From NCBI GenBank assembly GCA_965221195.1, contig OZ244864.1, positions 124,001 to 188,000 of the forward strand: a stretch of 64,000 nt of DNA, written 5' to 3'. This stretch comes from Poriferisodalis sp965221195 (GTDB taxonomy: Bacteria; Actinomycetota; Acidimicrobiia; Acidimicrobiales; Poriferisodalaceae). The notes beneath the pieces are model-generated. The model made no database searches. It saw only the letters and a program-made list of their open reading frames with translations, and was not told where the DNA came from. Made by a program: the position numbers and the translations under genes. Of the stretch, positions 32,335-41,634 are shown piece after piece (the first letter of the stretch is position 1; each line of letters begins with the position of its first letter).

Positions 32335-33283
32335 CAGCGGCACTCAGACTGACCCCGTTGAAGGGGACGTAGCTGGAGCGTCCGTTGCGGCTGACAACGG
32401 TCTCACCGCTGCTGACGTATCCCATGACACCGTTGCACCGGTGCGGCCCGGTCGTGAGACTCTGCGGCTGTTCGTACGCAACAAGGCTGCTGTGGTCGGC
32501 GTTTTGATGCTCATAGGTGTCATCTTTATGACCTTCGTCGGGCCGATGCTGTACGACCAAGACCCCAAAGACATAGTGGCCCGACCACTGATCGGGCCGG
32601 GCGAATTGACCGAGGCCCAGCTGGGCACCGACTACTTGGGGCGCGACGTACTGGCCGGGGTCATCAACGGCGGCACCACCAGCCTGACGGTGGCAGCGAT
32701 GGCTGCTGCGATGGTGCTCGTGATCGGCATAAGCATCGGTGCAGCAGCTGGCTATTACGGCGGCTGGGCAGACAGTGCGCTCATGCGTTTCACAGAGTTC
32801 TTCCAAGTGCTGCCGGCACTGCTTTTCGCAATGGTGGTGGTGGCACTGTTTGAACCGTCGATGTGGACAATCTCGTTCGCCATTGGCGTCGTTGCGTGGC
32901 CGGGCATCGCTCGCATCACCCGCGCAGAGTTCCTGAGACTGAAGAATCTTGAATTCGTGCGGGCCGCAAGAGCGCTGGGCGCAACAGACTGGCGCATCAT
33001 CCGCAGGGTCGTGTTCCCCAATGCATTGCCGCCGCTGATCGTGTCAGCCACGCTGATCATGGGCACTGCGATCCTGTTTGAAGCGGGGCTGGCGTTCTTG
33101 GGACTCGGCGATCCCAACAGCACAAGCTGGGGCCTGATGATCGGCCTCAACCGCGGCAACTTCCTAACCGCTTGGTGGTCAGTCACATTCCCTGGGCTGG
33201 CGATCTTCTTCACCGTGCTGAGCTTCAGCCTTATCGGTGACGGTCTACAAGACGCCTATAACCCGAAACTGCGCGGGCGCTGA
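32327..33283 (+). CDS. Peptide-type ABC transporter permease, DppC family
   Basis: A 318-residue permease. About 45 hydrophilic residues precede the first helix, and LFVRNKAAVVGVLMLIGVIFM begins the OppC N-terminal domain. GTDYLGRDVLAGVINGG is the DppC signature, and FVRAARALGATDWRIIRR forms the EAA loop. The C-terminus FSLIGDGLQDAYNPKLRGR is diagnostic for this family. It forms the channel with the DppB-like protein and is followed immediately by the first ATPase gene. Confidence 0.92.
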   Translation: MPNSGTQTDPVEGDVAGASVAADNGLTAADVSHDTVAPVRPGRETLRLFVRNKAAVVGVLMLIGVIFMTFVGPMLYDQDPKDIVARPLIGPGELTEAQLGTDYLGRDVLAGVINGGTTSLTVAAMAAAMVLVIGISIGAAAGYYGGWADSALMRFTEFFQVLPALLFAMVVVALFEPSMWTISFAIGVVAWPGIARITRAEFLRLKNLEFVRAARALGATDWRIIRRVVFPNALPPLIVSATLIMGTAILFEAGLAFLGLGDPNSTSWGLMIGLNRGNFLTAWWSVTFPGLAIFFTVLSFSLIGDGLQDAYNPKLRGR

Positions 33284-33286
33284 TTG

Positions 33287-34225
33287 ATGAGCAGCACGGC
33301 CAGCGCCAACGGCAAGGACGACACACCGAGGCTGCGCGTACGGGGACTGACCGTCGCTTTCGACGACTTCGTCGCCGTGCAAGACGTGTCGTTTGACCTG
33401 CACGACGGAGCAACCTTGGCGGTGGTCGGCGAGTCAGGCTCGGGCAAGTCGGTCACGGCGCTGTCAATCATGCGACTCATTGAGATCGGCACCCGCGCGC
33501 AGATCCGTGCCGGCGAAGTGCTATTCCGCCATGACGACGGCAGGGTGGAAGACCTGCTGCAGTTGCCTGAGCCGCAGATGCGCTCCGTGCGCGGCGACCG
33601 CATCTCGATGATCTTCCAAGAGCCACTCACCAGCTTGAACCCGGTCTACACCGTCGGCAGCCAGATCGGTGAGGCCCTTCGCCTGCATTTGGGCATGAAC
33701 CGACGCGAGGCTCGCGAGCGCACCTTGGAGATGCTGAACCGAGTGCGCATTCCTGATGCCGCCCGCCGCATTAACCAGTACCCGCACGAAATGTCTGGCG
33801 GCATGCGTCAACGAGTGATGATCGCCATGGCACTGGCCTGCGACCCGGCGATCCTGATCGCAGATGAGCCCACCACAGCGCTTGATGTCACAATCCAAGC
33901 TCAGATCCTTGCCTTGATGGCCGAGATGCAGCGCGAGACCGGCGCAGCAGTGCTGATTATCACCCATGACATGGGTGTAGTGGCCGAGATTGCCGACAGG
34001 GTGGTGGTGATGCAGCGATCACGGGTGGTTGAGCGCGGCGATGTCGGCGACATCTTCGAACAGCCCCAAGAGCCTTACACGCGCTCGCTGCTCGCAGCGG
34101 TGCCGCGTCTCGGCTCAATGGCAGGGCTGGAACATCCGCATCGCTTCAACCTCATCGATCCCGATGACACCGATCCCGACGACGCCGAAAGGGCCAACGC
34201 AGTTCGCCAAGGAGCTGGGGGCTGA
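33287..34225 (+). CDS. Peptide-type ABC transporter ATPase, DppD family
   Basis: An ATPase of about 312 residues with Walker A GESGSGKSVTALSIM, Q-loop FQEPLTSLNPVYTVG, signature MSGGMRQRVMIAMALAC and Walker B LIADEPTTALDVTIQAQI. EPYTRSLLAAVPRLGS near the end is the OppD C-terminal segment. The common C-terminal Fe-S-like cysteine set of OppD is not obvious here. The start is taken at the ATG at 33287, 3 bp after the permease stop. The stop shares a base with the next ATPase start (TGATG). Confidence 0.92.
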   Translation: MSSTASANGKDDTPRLRVRGLTVAFDDFVAVQDVSFDLHDGATLAVVGESGSGKSVTALSIMRLIEIGTRAQIRAGEVLFRHDDGRVEDLLQLPEPQMRSVRGDRISMIFQEPLTSLNPVYTVGSQIGEALRLHLGMNRREARERTLEMLNRVRIPDAARRINQYPHEMSGGMRQRVMIAMALACDPAILIADEPTTALDVTIQAQILALMAEMQRETGAAVLIITHDMGVVAEIADRVVVMQRSRVVERGDVGDIFEQPQEPYTRSLLAAVPRLGSMAGLEHPHRFNLIDPDDTDPDDAERANAVRQGAGG

Positions 34226-35163
34226 TGGGCACCAACGGCGTCGGTGGGCCGATCGTAGAAGTTGAAGCGCTGACCAAACACTTTCCTGCCAGCAATGGAG
34301 CCCGGGTGCATGCTGTGGAGCAGGTCAGCCTCAACATCGGTCGGGGTGAGACTCTTGCAGTGGTGGGTGAGAGCGGCTGCGGCAAGTCAACGTTGGCCTA
34401 CCTCATCATCCGTCTGTTGGATCCCACGAGTGGAACGATTCACCTTGACGGCACCGACATCACCAGCCTCGGACCGCGCGAGCTGCGCCCGCACCGGCGC
34501 AAGGTGCAGATCGTCTTCCAAGATCCGTTCGCCAGCCTTGACCCCCGCAGGACTGTCGGCAAGGCCATCGCCGAGCCGCTGGAGATTCACCGTGCAGTTC
34601 CTCGCAACGAAATCAACGATGTCGTAGCCGACCTGCTGAAACGGGTGGGCATGTCGCCCGACGACATGCGGCAGTACCCGCATCAGTTCTCAGGCGGTCA
34701 ACGCCAACGGATCTGCATAGCGCGAGCCTTGGCGCTGCGGCCTGAACTGGTCATCGCGGACGAGGCGGTCTCGGCTCTGGATGTGTCGATCCAGGCACAA
34801 GTGATCAACCTGATGATGGATCTACAAGAGGAAATGGGTCTGTCGTACCTGTTCATCAGCCACGACCTCGCTGTCGTGGAACGGATCGCTCACCGGGTGG
34901 GTGTGATGTATCTCGGTCAGATCGTCGAACTGGGACCTCGCCGGGCCGTCTTTGAGAACCCGACGCACGCCTATACCCAGAGGCTCCTTGATGCCGTGCC
35001 GATCGCTGACCCTCAACGCCGCCGGACTGACCGGTCGGTGCAGACCGACGAGGTGCCGAGCCCGGTCTTTGAGGCTGGCACAGCACCCGAACCCGTGACG
35101 CTTATCGAGATCGAAAACGGACACTTCGTAGCGCAAGCCTCAGACGACCAGCTCGGTACCTGA
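34225..35163 (+). CDS. Peptide-type ABC transporter ATPase, DppF family
   Basis: A 312-residue ATPase with Walker A GESGCGKSTLAYLI, Q-loop FQDPFASLDPRRTVG, signature FSGGQRQRICIARALAL and Walker B LVIADEAVSALDVSIQAQ. AHRVGVMYLGQIVELG and HAYTQRLLDAVPIADP are typical of the F-type partner. It forms the ATPase heterodimer with the gene before it and ends the transporter operon. A 63-bp spacer with a duplicated AACAGGAGCAACAC leads to the amidohydrolase gene. Confidence 0.92.
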   Translation: MGTNGVGGPIVEVEALTKHFPASNGARVHAVEQVSLNIGRGETLAVVGESGCGKSTLAYLIIRLLDPTSGTIHLDGTDITSLGPRELRPHRRKVQIVFQDPFASLDPRRTVGKAIAEPLEIHRAVPRNEINDVVADLLKRVGMSPDDMRQYPHQFSGGQRQRICIARALALRPELVIADEAVSALDVSIQAQVINLMMDLQEEMGLSYLFISHDLAVVERIAHRVGVMYLGQIVELGPRRAVFENPTHAYTQRLLDAVPIADPQRRRTDRSVQTDEVPSPVFEAGTAPEPVTLIEIENGHFVAQASDDQLGT

Positions 35164-35194
35164 CGGCCTTCACACAGAGCCCGCCCGCAGCGGC

Positions 35195-35226
35195 ACAGCA
35201 GGAGCAACACAACAGGAGCAACACTG
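35195..35226. repeat. Duplicated ribosome-binding-site segment before the amidohydrolase
   Basis: (C/A)AGCAGGAGCAACAC and AACAGGAGCAACAC lie in tandem with a 14-bp period, each carrying an AGGAG Shine-Dalgarno core. The distal one is 9 to 10 bp before the ATG at 35227, so only it is suitably placed for initiation. Confidence 0.75.
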
Positions 35227-36927
35227 ATGGAAACAGATGTATCGGCCAACATCAACGACGCACCGTTCGTGATCTACCCGGCCCGTCGAGTCATCACCAT
35301 CAACCCTGCGTATCCCTTCGGTGAGGCAGTGGCGGTAGCCGGTGAGCGCATCTTGGGTGTCGGCAGCGTTGACGAATTGGCGTCGTGGGGCAAGCACCGA
35401 ATCGACGATTGTTTCTTAGAGCATGTGATCATGCCCGGCTTCATCGAAGCTCATTGCCATGTCATGTCCGGCGGCCTGTGGAACTCCACCTACGTCGGCT
35501 ATTTCGACCGGCGTGACCCACAGGGACGAGAGTGGCCCGGCTGCACGTCGATCGACGATGTGCTTGAGCGGCTGGGCAAAGCCGCTGCGGATATGGACGA
35601 CGAATCTGAGACGCTGCTGGCGTGGGGTCTCGATCCGATCTATTTCCCCGGTGAGCGTCTCGTGGCCAGCCATCTCGACACCGTGACGGGTGACCGGCCG
35701 ACCTTAGTGCTGCATGCCAGCGGGCACTTGGCCACCATCAACTCGGCGCTCATGGCTCGATGCGGCATTGACGAAACCGCCACCAGCCCAGGTGTCGCCC
35801 GAGGTGGCGATGGGCTGCCCAACGGCGAACTCCACGAACCCGCCGCGATGATGCTCGCCGGCGATGCATTCGTAGACATGATGAAAGCCAACCGCACAGA
35901 GCAGGCTCGCTGGCGCTACGCCCACGAAGCGCGCAATGCAGGACACACCTTGCTGACCGATTTGGGTACGTCGCAGCTCTGGGAGCAGGAGCAACTTGAC
36001 AACTGGAAGAAAGTAACCAGCGATCCCGACTATCCGGCCAGAGTTATGGTTGCCATGTCGAACCTGTTCGGCGCTGTGGCTGACCCCGCTGAACTAGCCG
36101 ATCTGTGCGTACGGCTGATGAGCGAGCAGACCTCAAAACTGCGTTTCGGCATCGTGAAGCTGATCTTGGACGGTTCGATTCAAGGCTTCACCGCCCGGAT
36201 TAGCTGGCCGCATTACTACAAGCCGCCTGCGGGGCACATCGGCAACGGCCTGTGGTTGACAGCGCCCGATCAAATGGCTGATCTCGTGGAGCCGTACCAC
36301 CGGGCAGGACTCACCGTGCATTGCCACTGCAACGGTGACGAGGCCTCAGAGGTATTCATTGACGCCATTGAGCAAGTGCTCGAGCGTTATCCCCGCTGGG
36401 ATCACCGTCACACCGTGCAGCACTGTCAGCTCACGACACCCGACCAGTATCGCCGCATGGCAGCGCTCGGCATGCATGCCAACATCTTCTCGAACCACAT
36501 CTACTACTGGGGCGATCAGCACCGGGACGCGACCGTGGGGCCTGAGCGAGCGGCGAGAATGGATGCTTGCAGGACAGCTTTGGCGAACGGCATCAGCTTC
36601 TCGATCCACTCGGACTCGCCCATCACGCCGCTCGGCCATCTGCACACAGCATGGTGCGCGGTTAACCGGGTGACAGCGTCGGGGCAGGTGCTAGGACCCG
36701 ACGAGCGGATCGGCGTGCCTGACGCGTTGCGGGCTATCACCATTGAGGCGGCCCGGCAGCTCAAACTAGATGGAGAGATCGGCAGCATCGAGGCCGGCAA
36801 ACTTGCCGATTTCGCCGTGCTGGAAGACGATCCGCTGAGCGTTGACCCGATGGCGCTGCGTGATATCGGAGTGTGGGGCACCGTGCTGGGCGGTGTGTTG
36901 CAGCCCGCCCGCTCCAGCGAGGAGTGA
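35227..36927 (+). CDS. Metal-dependent amidohydrolase, YtcJ-like (Amidohydro_3)
   Basis: A 566-residue TIM-barrel hydrolase. MPGFIEAHCHVMSGG supplies the HxH metal motif (about residue 77). LDGSIQGFTARISWPHY, GLTVHCHCNGDEASEVFIDAIE and DHRHTVQHCQLTTPDQYRR carry the later His ligands, and SIHSDSPITPLGHLHTAW carries the terminal Asp. The N-terminal and C-terminal small beta-domains (RRVITINPAYPFGEAVAVAGERIL; GSIEAGKLADFAVLEDDPL) are complete. Members cleave amide or imidic bonds in diverse substrates. Its position right after a peptide-type transporter suggests it acts on an imported amide or peptide-like compound (inference). Confidence 0.85.
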   Translation: METDVSANINDAPFVIYPARRVITINPAYPFGEAVAVAGERILGVGSVDELASWGKHRIDDCFLEHVIMPGFIEAHCHVMSGGLWNSTYVGYFDRRDPQGREWPGCTSIDDVLERLGKAAADMDDESETLLAWGLDPIYFPGERLVASHLDTVTGDRPTLVLHASGHLATINSALMARCGIDETATSPGVARGGDGLPNGELHEPAAMMLAGDAFVDMMKANRTEQARWRYAHEARNAGHTLLTDLGTSQLWEQEQLDNWKKVTSDPDYPARVMVAMSNLFGAVADPAELADLCVRLMSEQTSKLRFGIVKLILDGSIQGFTARISWPHYYKPPAGHIGNGLWLTAPDQMADLVEPYHRAGLTVHCHCNGDEASEVFIDAIEQVLERYPRWDHRHTVQHCQLTTPDQYRRMAALGMHANIFSNHIYYWGDQHRDATVGPERAARMDACRTALANGISFSIHSDSPITPLGHLHTAWCAVNRVTASGQVLGPDERIGVPDALRAITIEAARQLKLDGEIGSIEAGKLADFAVLEDDPLSVDPMALRDIGVWGTVLGGVLQPARSSEE

Positions 36928-37032
36928 ACCGGGGTTTCTCGTACTCGGCAGAGCTACTGCTGCTAGATACCGCTGAGAGATACTGCTGCGGGGCTGGGAC
37001 TTGACCGGCGACAACGTGAACGGACAGCACGA

Positions 37033-38019
37033 GTGACGACTGAGCAGCGGATTCGGGTGACAGTTATAGGCGGCTACCTAGGGGCCGGCAAGACAACCCT
37101 GGTGAACCACATTCTGCGATCGGTCAACGAGCGAATCGCTGTCATCGTGAACGATTTCGGGGAGATATCAATAGACGAGGATCTCATCGTCGCGGCCGAC
37201 AGCGACAAGCTGACACTCGCTAATGGCTGCATCTGCTGCAGCCTGGCAGAGGGATTCGCTGCTGCGCTCAACACCATCCGGTCGTCTGGCGTGCCACCGG
37301 CGCGACTGCTCATCGAGGCCAGTGGAGTCGCAGATCCGACCCAGATTGCGGCTTACGGCCACACGCCCGGTCTGGCTCTGGACGCAGTCGTGGTGATGGC
37401 CGATGCCGAGCAGGTGCGGCGGCAGGCCAACGACCGCTGGGTGGCCGATACCGTGCGGATTCAACTAGCGGCGGCAGATCTGCTCGTGGTCAACAAGATT
37501 GACTTGCTCAAAGCCGAATCCGATATCGAAGCATTGTGCGAATGGCTGGCAGGCATCGCCAGTCGGGCATCTTTCGTTCGCTGCAGTCGGGCAGCAGTGC
37601 CCATCGACATGCTGTTCGGGCCAAAGGTTCCAGACGACGGCGACAGCGAAGAACGTCCGCAGAGCGGTCGTGAGATACCCGCCGAATCTGCACAAACAGC
37701 AGCAGATCTGTTCGAGTCGCAGACGGTCGAACTCGACGCTGCCGTGCCGATGCCGACCGTGGAGGCGCTGCTCGACGGGCTGCCTGACGGTGTCGCCCGC
37801 CTCAAGGGACTGCTGCCAGTTTCGGAGCCGAATGGCGGGGTCGCGATCTATGAGGTGCAAGCTGTCGGCGCTCGCGCCTCGATCAACCGGCACCTCGACA
37901 ATCAGCGTCTTGGGGAATCAGGCGGGCCGACCCGACGCTGGGCCGTCAGCGTCATCGCTCACAAGGGCACACTGCCCGCTGACTGGCTGCACGCTTGGCG
38001 AGAGGCATCGGCTCAGTGA
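37033..38019 (+). CDS. CobW/COG0523-family GTPase, putative metallochaperone
   Basis: A 328-residue P-loop GTPase with a GTG start. Walker A is GGYLGAGKTTLVNH (about 13-26), the metal-binding CxCC motif is NGCICCSL, the switch region includes LLIEASGVADPTQI, and the guanine-specificity motif is NKID. A CobW_C-like C-terminal domain follows an Ala/Glu-rich linker. COG0523 proteins deliver zinc, cobalt or other metals to client enzymes. The adjacent metal-dependent amidohydrolase is a possible client (inference). It lies 105 bp downstream of that gene and converges with serA. Confidence 0.85.
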   Translation: MTTEQRIRVTVIGGYLGAGKTTLVNHILRSVNERIAVIVNDFGEISIDEDLIVAADSDKLTLANGCICCSLAEGFAAALNTIRSSGVPPARLLIEASGVADPTQIAAYGHTPGLALDAVVVMADAEQVRRQANDRWVADTVRIQLAAADLLVVNKIDLLKAESDIEALCEWLAGIASRASFVRCSRAAVPIDMLFGPKVPDDGDSEERPQSGREIPAESAQTAADLFESQTVELDAAVPMPTVEALLDGLPDGVARLKGLLPVSEPNGGVAIYEVQAVGARASINRHLDNQRLGESGGPTRRWAVSVIAHKGTLPADWLHAWREASAQ

Positions 38020-38190
38020 CCGCGGACTGCGTGATTGCGGTCCGGCTCAGTAGCGGCAGTGCCGATAGATGAGCTTTCGGTGGCGCACCTGTTGTCTCGG
38101 TGCTCATGTTCGGCGGTCTTGACTCGATGCGGCGCTCACGGGCCGTTCGGGCTATACCTGCGCCTGTCGGCGCGGCCCCCAAGCATCGGA

Positions 38191-39132
38191 TCACAAGTTG
38201 ACGGCGTGCGGCACAGGCTCACCGGCCAGCGCCAGGTTGACCTGTTCGGCTATCTGGACACCCGCTCGGTCTTGCGCTTCGGGGGTGCTGGCGCCGAGGT
38301 GCGGGGTTGTCACTACGTCGGTTCGCCCGAACAGCGGGGAGTCGGTTGCGGGCTCGACGGCATAGACATCGAGCGCAACGCCGCCCAGACGGCCGTGTTC
38401 GAGAGCCACCGCAGCCGCTTTCTCGTCAACAATGCCACCACGAGCCGTGTTCACCACCAGCGCATGTGGGCGGCACTTGGCGAGGTTCTCTGCACCGAAA
38501 AGGCCAGTCGTTTCCGAGGTCCGCGGCATGTGGAGGCTGATGATGTCTGACTGTGCCAAGAGATCATCGAGCGGCATCATCTCGACCCCTGCGGCTATCG
38601 CAACCGACGCGTTCACGTACGGGTCGTAAGTCACGAGCTTGACGTCGAAGGGTGCGAGCCGTTGCGCCACCAGCCGGCTGACACGTCCGAAACCCACTAA
38701 CCCCACGGTCTTACCGCAGATTTCCATTCCGGCCCAACGGCTGCGCTCCCATCGGCCTTCAGCCATCGCTTGATGCGCCTGGGGCACATGGCGAGCCAGC
38801 GACAAGATCAAAGCGATAGTCATTTCCGCGGCCGACACCACGTTGGACATCGGCGCATTGCAGACGATCACGCCCCGCTGCGTCGCCGCGGCTATGTCTA
38901 TGTTGTCGAGGCCCACTCCCGCTCGTCCAACGACGATCAGCGCGTCCGCGGCTGCGAGAAGCTCTGCGTCGACACGGGTAGCCGAGCGAACGATGAGTGC
39001 GTGCGCTCCGGTGACGGCTTCACGCAGTTCGCCTGCGCTCAGCCCGGTGCGAACGTCTACTTCGTGACCTGCGGCTCGCAGCAAATCCAAGCCGGCATCG
39101 GCAATCGCTTCGGCAACTAAAACTTGGCCCAT
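38191..39132 (-). CDS. serA: D-3-phosphoglycerate dehydrogenase, short form lacking the regulatory domains
   Basis: A 313-residue 2-hydroxyacid dehydrogenase. The N-terminal substrate-binding half has HALIVRSATRVDAELL and VGRAGVGLDNIDIAAATQRG. The NAD fold has TVGLVGFGRVSRLVAQRL, with the usual GLGRIG altered to GFGRVS. LVVNTARGGIVDEKA and TPHLGASTPEAQDRAG supply the catalytic Arg, Glu and His and match SerA best. It stops at VPHAVNL, just where most actinobacterial SerA proteins of about 525 residues continue into ASB and ACT domains. Serine feedback through ACT is therefore not expected. It is followed upstream on the same strand by an aminotransferase gene 1 bp away. Confidence 0.82.
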   Translation of the reverse strand: MGQVLVAEAIADAGLDLLRAAGHEVDVRTGLSAGELREAVTGAHALIVRSATRVDAELLAAADALIVVGRAGVGLDNIDIAAATQRGVIVCNAPMSNVVSAAEMTIALILSLARHVPQAHQAMAEGRWERSRWAGMEICGKTVGLVGFGRVSRLVAQRLAPFDVKLVTYDPYVNASVAIAAGVEMMPLDDLLAQSDIISLHMPRTSETTGLFGAENLAKCRPHALVVNTARGGIVDEKAAAVALEHGRLGGVALDVYAVEPATDSPLFGRTDVVTTPHLGASTPEAQDRAGVQIAEQVNLALAGEPVPHAVNL

Positions 39133-39133
39133 G

Positions 39134-40327
39134 TCACCCGACCAGATCCGCTATGCGGCTGATTCCCTCAGTGAGGTCGTCGATGCCGAGAGCGAACGAG
39201 AAGCGGGCATAGCCGGGAGCGCCGAAGGCCTCGCCCGGCACAAACGCAACTTTTGCCTGCTCCAGCACGGCAGCCGCCAAGTCGAGTGTGGAGTCAACGT
39301 GTACACCGCCGAAGCTACGCCCCAGCAGTCCTTCCATTCTGGGGAATGCATAAAAGGCGCCTTCGGGTTCTGGGCACTCAACACCCTCAATGGCGTTGAG
39401 CATCTCGGTGATGCGCTGCCGTCGGTCATCGAATGCCGAACGCATCTGTGCGACGGCTTCGAGATCGCCAGAAACTGCGGCGAGTGCGGCTGCTTGGGCA
39501 ACATTGCAGACGTTGGAGGTGGCGTGGCTTTGCAGGTTGGTCGCAGCGACGACGACGTCTGGAGGGCCGGCCATCCAGCCGACCCGCCAGCCGGTCATGG
39601 CGTAGGTCTTGGCAACGCCGTTCAGCACGACACAGCGGTCGGCAACTTCGGGCACCAATACCGGCAGCGAATGGTGATCGGCATCGCCGTAAACGAGATG
39701 CTCATAGATCTCATCGGTGATTACCCACAGGTCGTGCTCAAGCGCCCACTGGCCGATGGCGGCGATCTCGTCGCGCGGGTACACCGCACCTGTCGGATTG
39801 GAAGGCGAGACGAACAGCAGCGCCTTCGTTCGTTCGGTGCGTGCCACTTCGAGTTGGTCCAAGCTCACTCGGAAGCCGCGTTCGATGCCGGCGAACACCT
39901 CGACCGGCACCCCTCCGAACACTCGGATCGCTTCGGGATAGGTCGTCCAATAGGGCGCAGGCAGCAGTACTTCGTCGCCGGGGTCGACCAGCGCAGCCAT
40001 CGTGTTGTACACCGCTTGCTTGCCGCCGTTGGTCACCAGATACTGGCTGGCATCCCAGTCGAGACCGCTGTCGCGCTGCGTCTTGGCGGCCAGTGCTGTT
40101 TTGAGAGCAGGCAGACCACCGGCGGGCGAGTAGCGATGGTTGGCTGCGTCGTGGCATGCCGCAGCAGCAGCCTCGACGATGTGCTGCGGTGTCGGAAAGT
40201 CGGGTTCGCCAGCGCCGAAGCCGATCACGTTCTCACCCGCGGCTCGCAGCGCCTTGGCCTTTGCGTCCACGGCAAGGGTCGCTGAGGGAGTGATCGCCGC
40301 CAGCGCGGACGATACTCGTGTGCTCAT
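39134..40327 (-). CDS. Class-I pyridoxal-phosphate aminotransferase (aspartate aminotransferase-like)
   Basis: A 397-residue fold-type I aminotransferase. It has VIGFGAGEPDFPTP, FVSPSNPTGAVYPRDEI with the substrate-binding Asn, the Schiff-base Lys in LNGVAKTYAMTGWRVGW (about 235), and a C-terminal GYARFSFALGIDDL containing the carboxylate-binding Arg. The pattern is that of AspC/PatA-type enzymes of actinobacteria and thermophiles, which transaminate aspartate, glutamate or prephenate. It ends 1 bp before serA and is divergent from serC, with a 100-bp intergenic region that should hold both promoters. Confidence 0.87.
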   Translation of the reverse strand: MSTRVSSALAAITPSATLAVDAKAKALRAAGENVIGFGAGEPDFPTPQHIVEAAAAACHDAANHRYSPAGGLPALKTALAAKTQRDSGLDWDASQYLVTNGGKQAVYNTMAALVDPGDEVLLPAPYWTTYPEAIRVFGGVPVEVFAGIERGFRVSLDQLEVARTERTKALLFVSPSNPTGAVYPRDEIAAIGQWALEHDLWVITDEIYEHLVYGDADHHSLPVLVPEVADRCVVLNGVAKTYAMTGWRVGWMAGPPDVVVAATNLQSHATSNVCNVAQAAALAAVSGDLEAVAQMRSAFDDRRQRITEMLNAIEGVECPEPEGAFYAFPRMEGLLGRSFGGVHVDSTLDLAAAVLEQAKVAFVPGEAFGAPGYARFSFALGIDDLTEGISRIADLVG

Positions 40328-40427
40328 TGGGGTGTCTCCCGTCTGCTCGTCTGCTCGCTCAGGGCAGCCGCAAGCACCCGACAGTCTCGCCGCTCAGCGG
40401 TGCCGTCGGGCGCAATACTGGCAGGCA

Positions 40428-41570
40428 ATGACTAATTCTGCTTCATCAATTTCGATTCCACGCGACCTGCTGCCTGCCGACGGGCGGTTCGGCTCGGGCC
40501 CTTCCAAGGTTCGGCTCGAAGCCGTGCGCGAACTCGAGGCCCGAGCGCACGACTACCTCGGCACATCGCATCGCCGCCCCAGTGTGCGCTCGGTGGTGGG
40601 CCGACTCCGCGCAGCGATGACTGAGCTGTTCGGACTCAATGACGGATGGGAGGTGCTGCTCGGCAACGGCGGCAGCACCGGATTCTGGGATGCCGCAGCG
40701 TTTTCATTGATCGAACGCCGCGCTCAGCACTTGGCCTTCGGCGAGTTCTCCGAGAAGTTCTCAGCCGTCACCGCTGCTGCGCCCCATCTGGAGGACCCGG
40801 TGGTGATCGCGTCGCCGTATGGCAGCCATCCGATGCCTGAGCCCGCCGACGGGATAGATGTGTACGCGCTGACGCACAACGAGACTTCTACTGGGGTGGC
40901 GATGCCGTTGACGCAGCCTGGGCTGACGCCTCTGAGAGACGGTCGGGAGGGCGCTCTGGTCTTGGCCGATGCCACGTCGGCTGCCGGCGCAATGACTTGG
41001 GACCGAGCCGATGTCGATTGCTACTACTTCGCTCCGCAGAAGGCGTTCGCTGCTGACGGCGGGCTGTTCATTGCGCTGTGCTCGCCGCGCGCACTTGAGC
41101 GAATCGAGAGGGTCGACGCTTCGGGTCGCTACAAGCCCGCCACGCTCGACTTGGCAATCGCAGCCCGCAATTCCCGCCAAGACCAGACCTACAACACGCC
41201 TGCTTTGGCCACTGTATTGATGACAGTCAGCACAGCGGAATGGATGCTCGACAACGGCGGGCTCGCCTGGGCCGCGTCACGGTCGGCAGCATCGAGCGGC
41301 ACTGTCTACAGGTGGGCCGCCGAACGCGACTTCGCAGCGCCGTTCGTGACAGACGAGGCGATGCGCTCTCCCGTGGTCTGCACCATCGAATTCGACGGCG
41401 TGAGCGCCGACGACATCGCCGCAGCGCTGCGCGCCAACGGCATCGTCGATACCGAGGGTTACCGCAAAATCGGAGGCAACCAGCTCCGCATTGCTGCGTT
41501 TCCCGCCATCGAGCCTTCAGATGCCGAAGCTCTCACTGCCTGCGTCGACTACGTCGTCGAGCGTCTGTAG
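40428..41570 (+). CDS. serC: Phosphoserine aminotransferase
   Basis: A 380-residue class-V aminotransferase of the actinobacterial SerC type. The start is the ATG at 40428 (MTNSASSISIPRDLLPADG), followed by RFGSGPSKVR. A longer frame to 40140 would run antisense through the aminotransferase gene and is rejected. It has LGTSHRRPSVRSVVG, LLGNGGSTGFWDAAAFSLI, VLADATSAAGAMTWD and the Schiff-base Lys in YFAPQKAFAADGGLF. It converts 3-phosphohydroxypyruvate to phosphoserine after SerA. serB is not in the window. Confidence 0.92.
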   Translation: MTNSASSISIPRDLLPADGRFGSGPSKVRLEAVRELEARAHDYLGTSHRRPSVRSVVGRLRAAMTELFGLNDGWEVLLGNGGSTGFWDAAAFSLIERRAQHLAFGEFSEKFSAVTAAAPHLEDPVVIASPYGSHPMPEPADGIDVYALTHNETSTGVAMPLTQPGLTPLRDGREGALVLADATSAAGAMTWDRADVDCYYFAPQKAFAADGGLFIALCSPRALERIERVDASGRYKPATLDLAIAARNSRQDQTYNTPALATVLMTVSTAEWMLDNGGLAWAASRSAASSGTVYRWAAERDFAAPFVTDEAMRSPVVCTIEFDGVSADDIAAALRANGIVDTEGYRKIGGNQLRIAAFPAIEPSDAEALTACVDYVVERL

Positions 41571-41634
41571 CGCCGCCGACTCAGCGGCTCGGCGGCCCAA
41601 ATCAGTCGGCTGCCCAGTTAGCCAACAGTACAGA

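Noticed and set aside
38191..39132. serA as a truncated pseudogene
   Set aside because: The catalytic and cofactor parts are complete and the frame ends cleanly. ACT-less SerA proteins are a known natural form, so it is treated as a functional short type.
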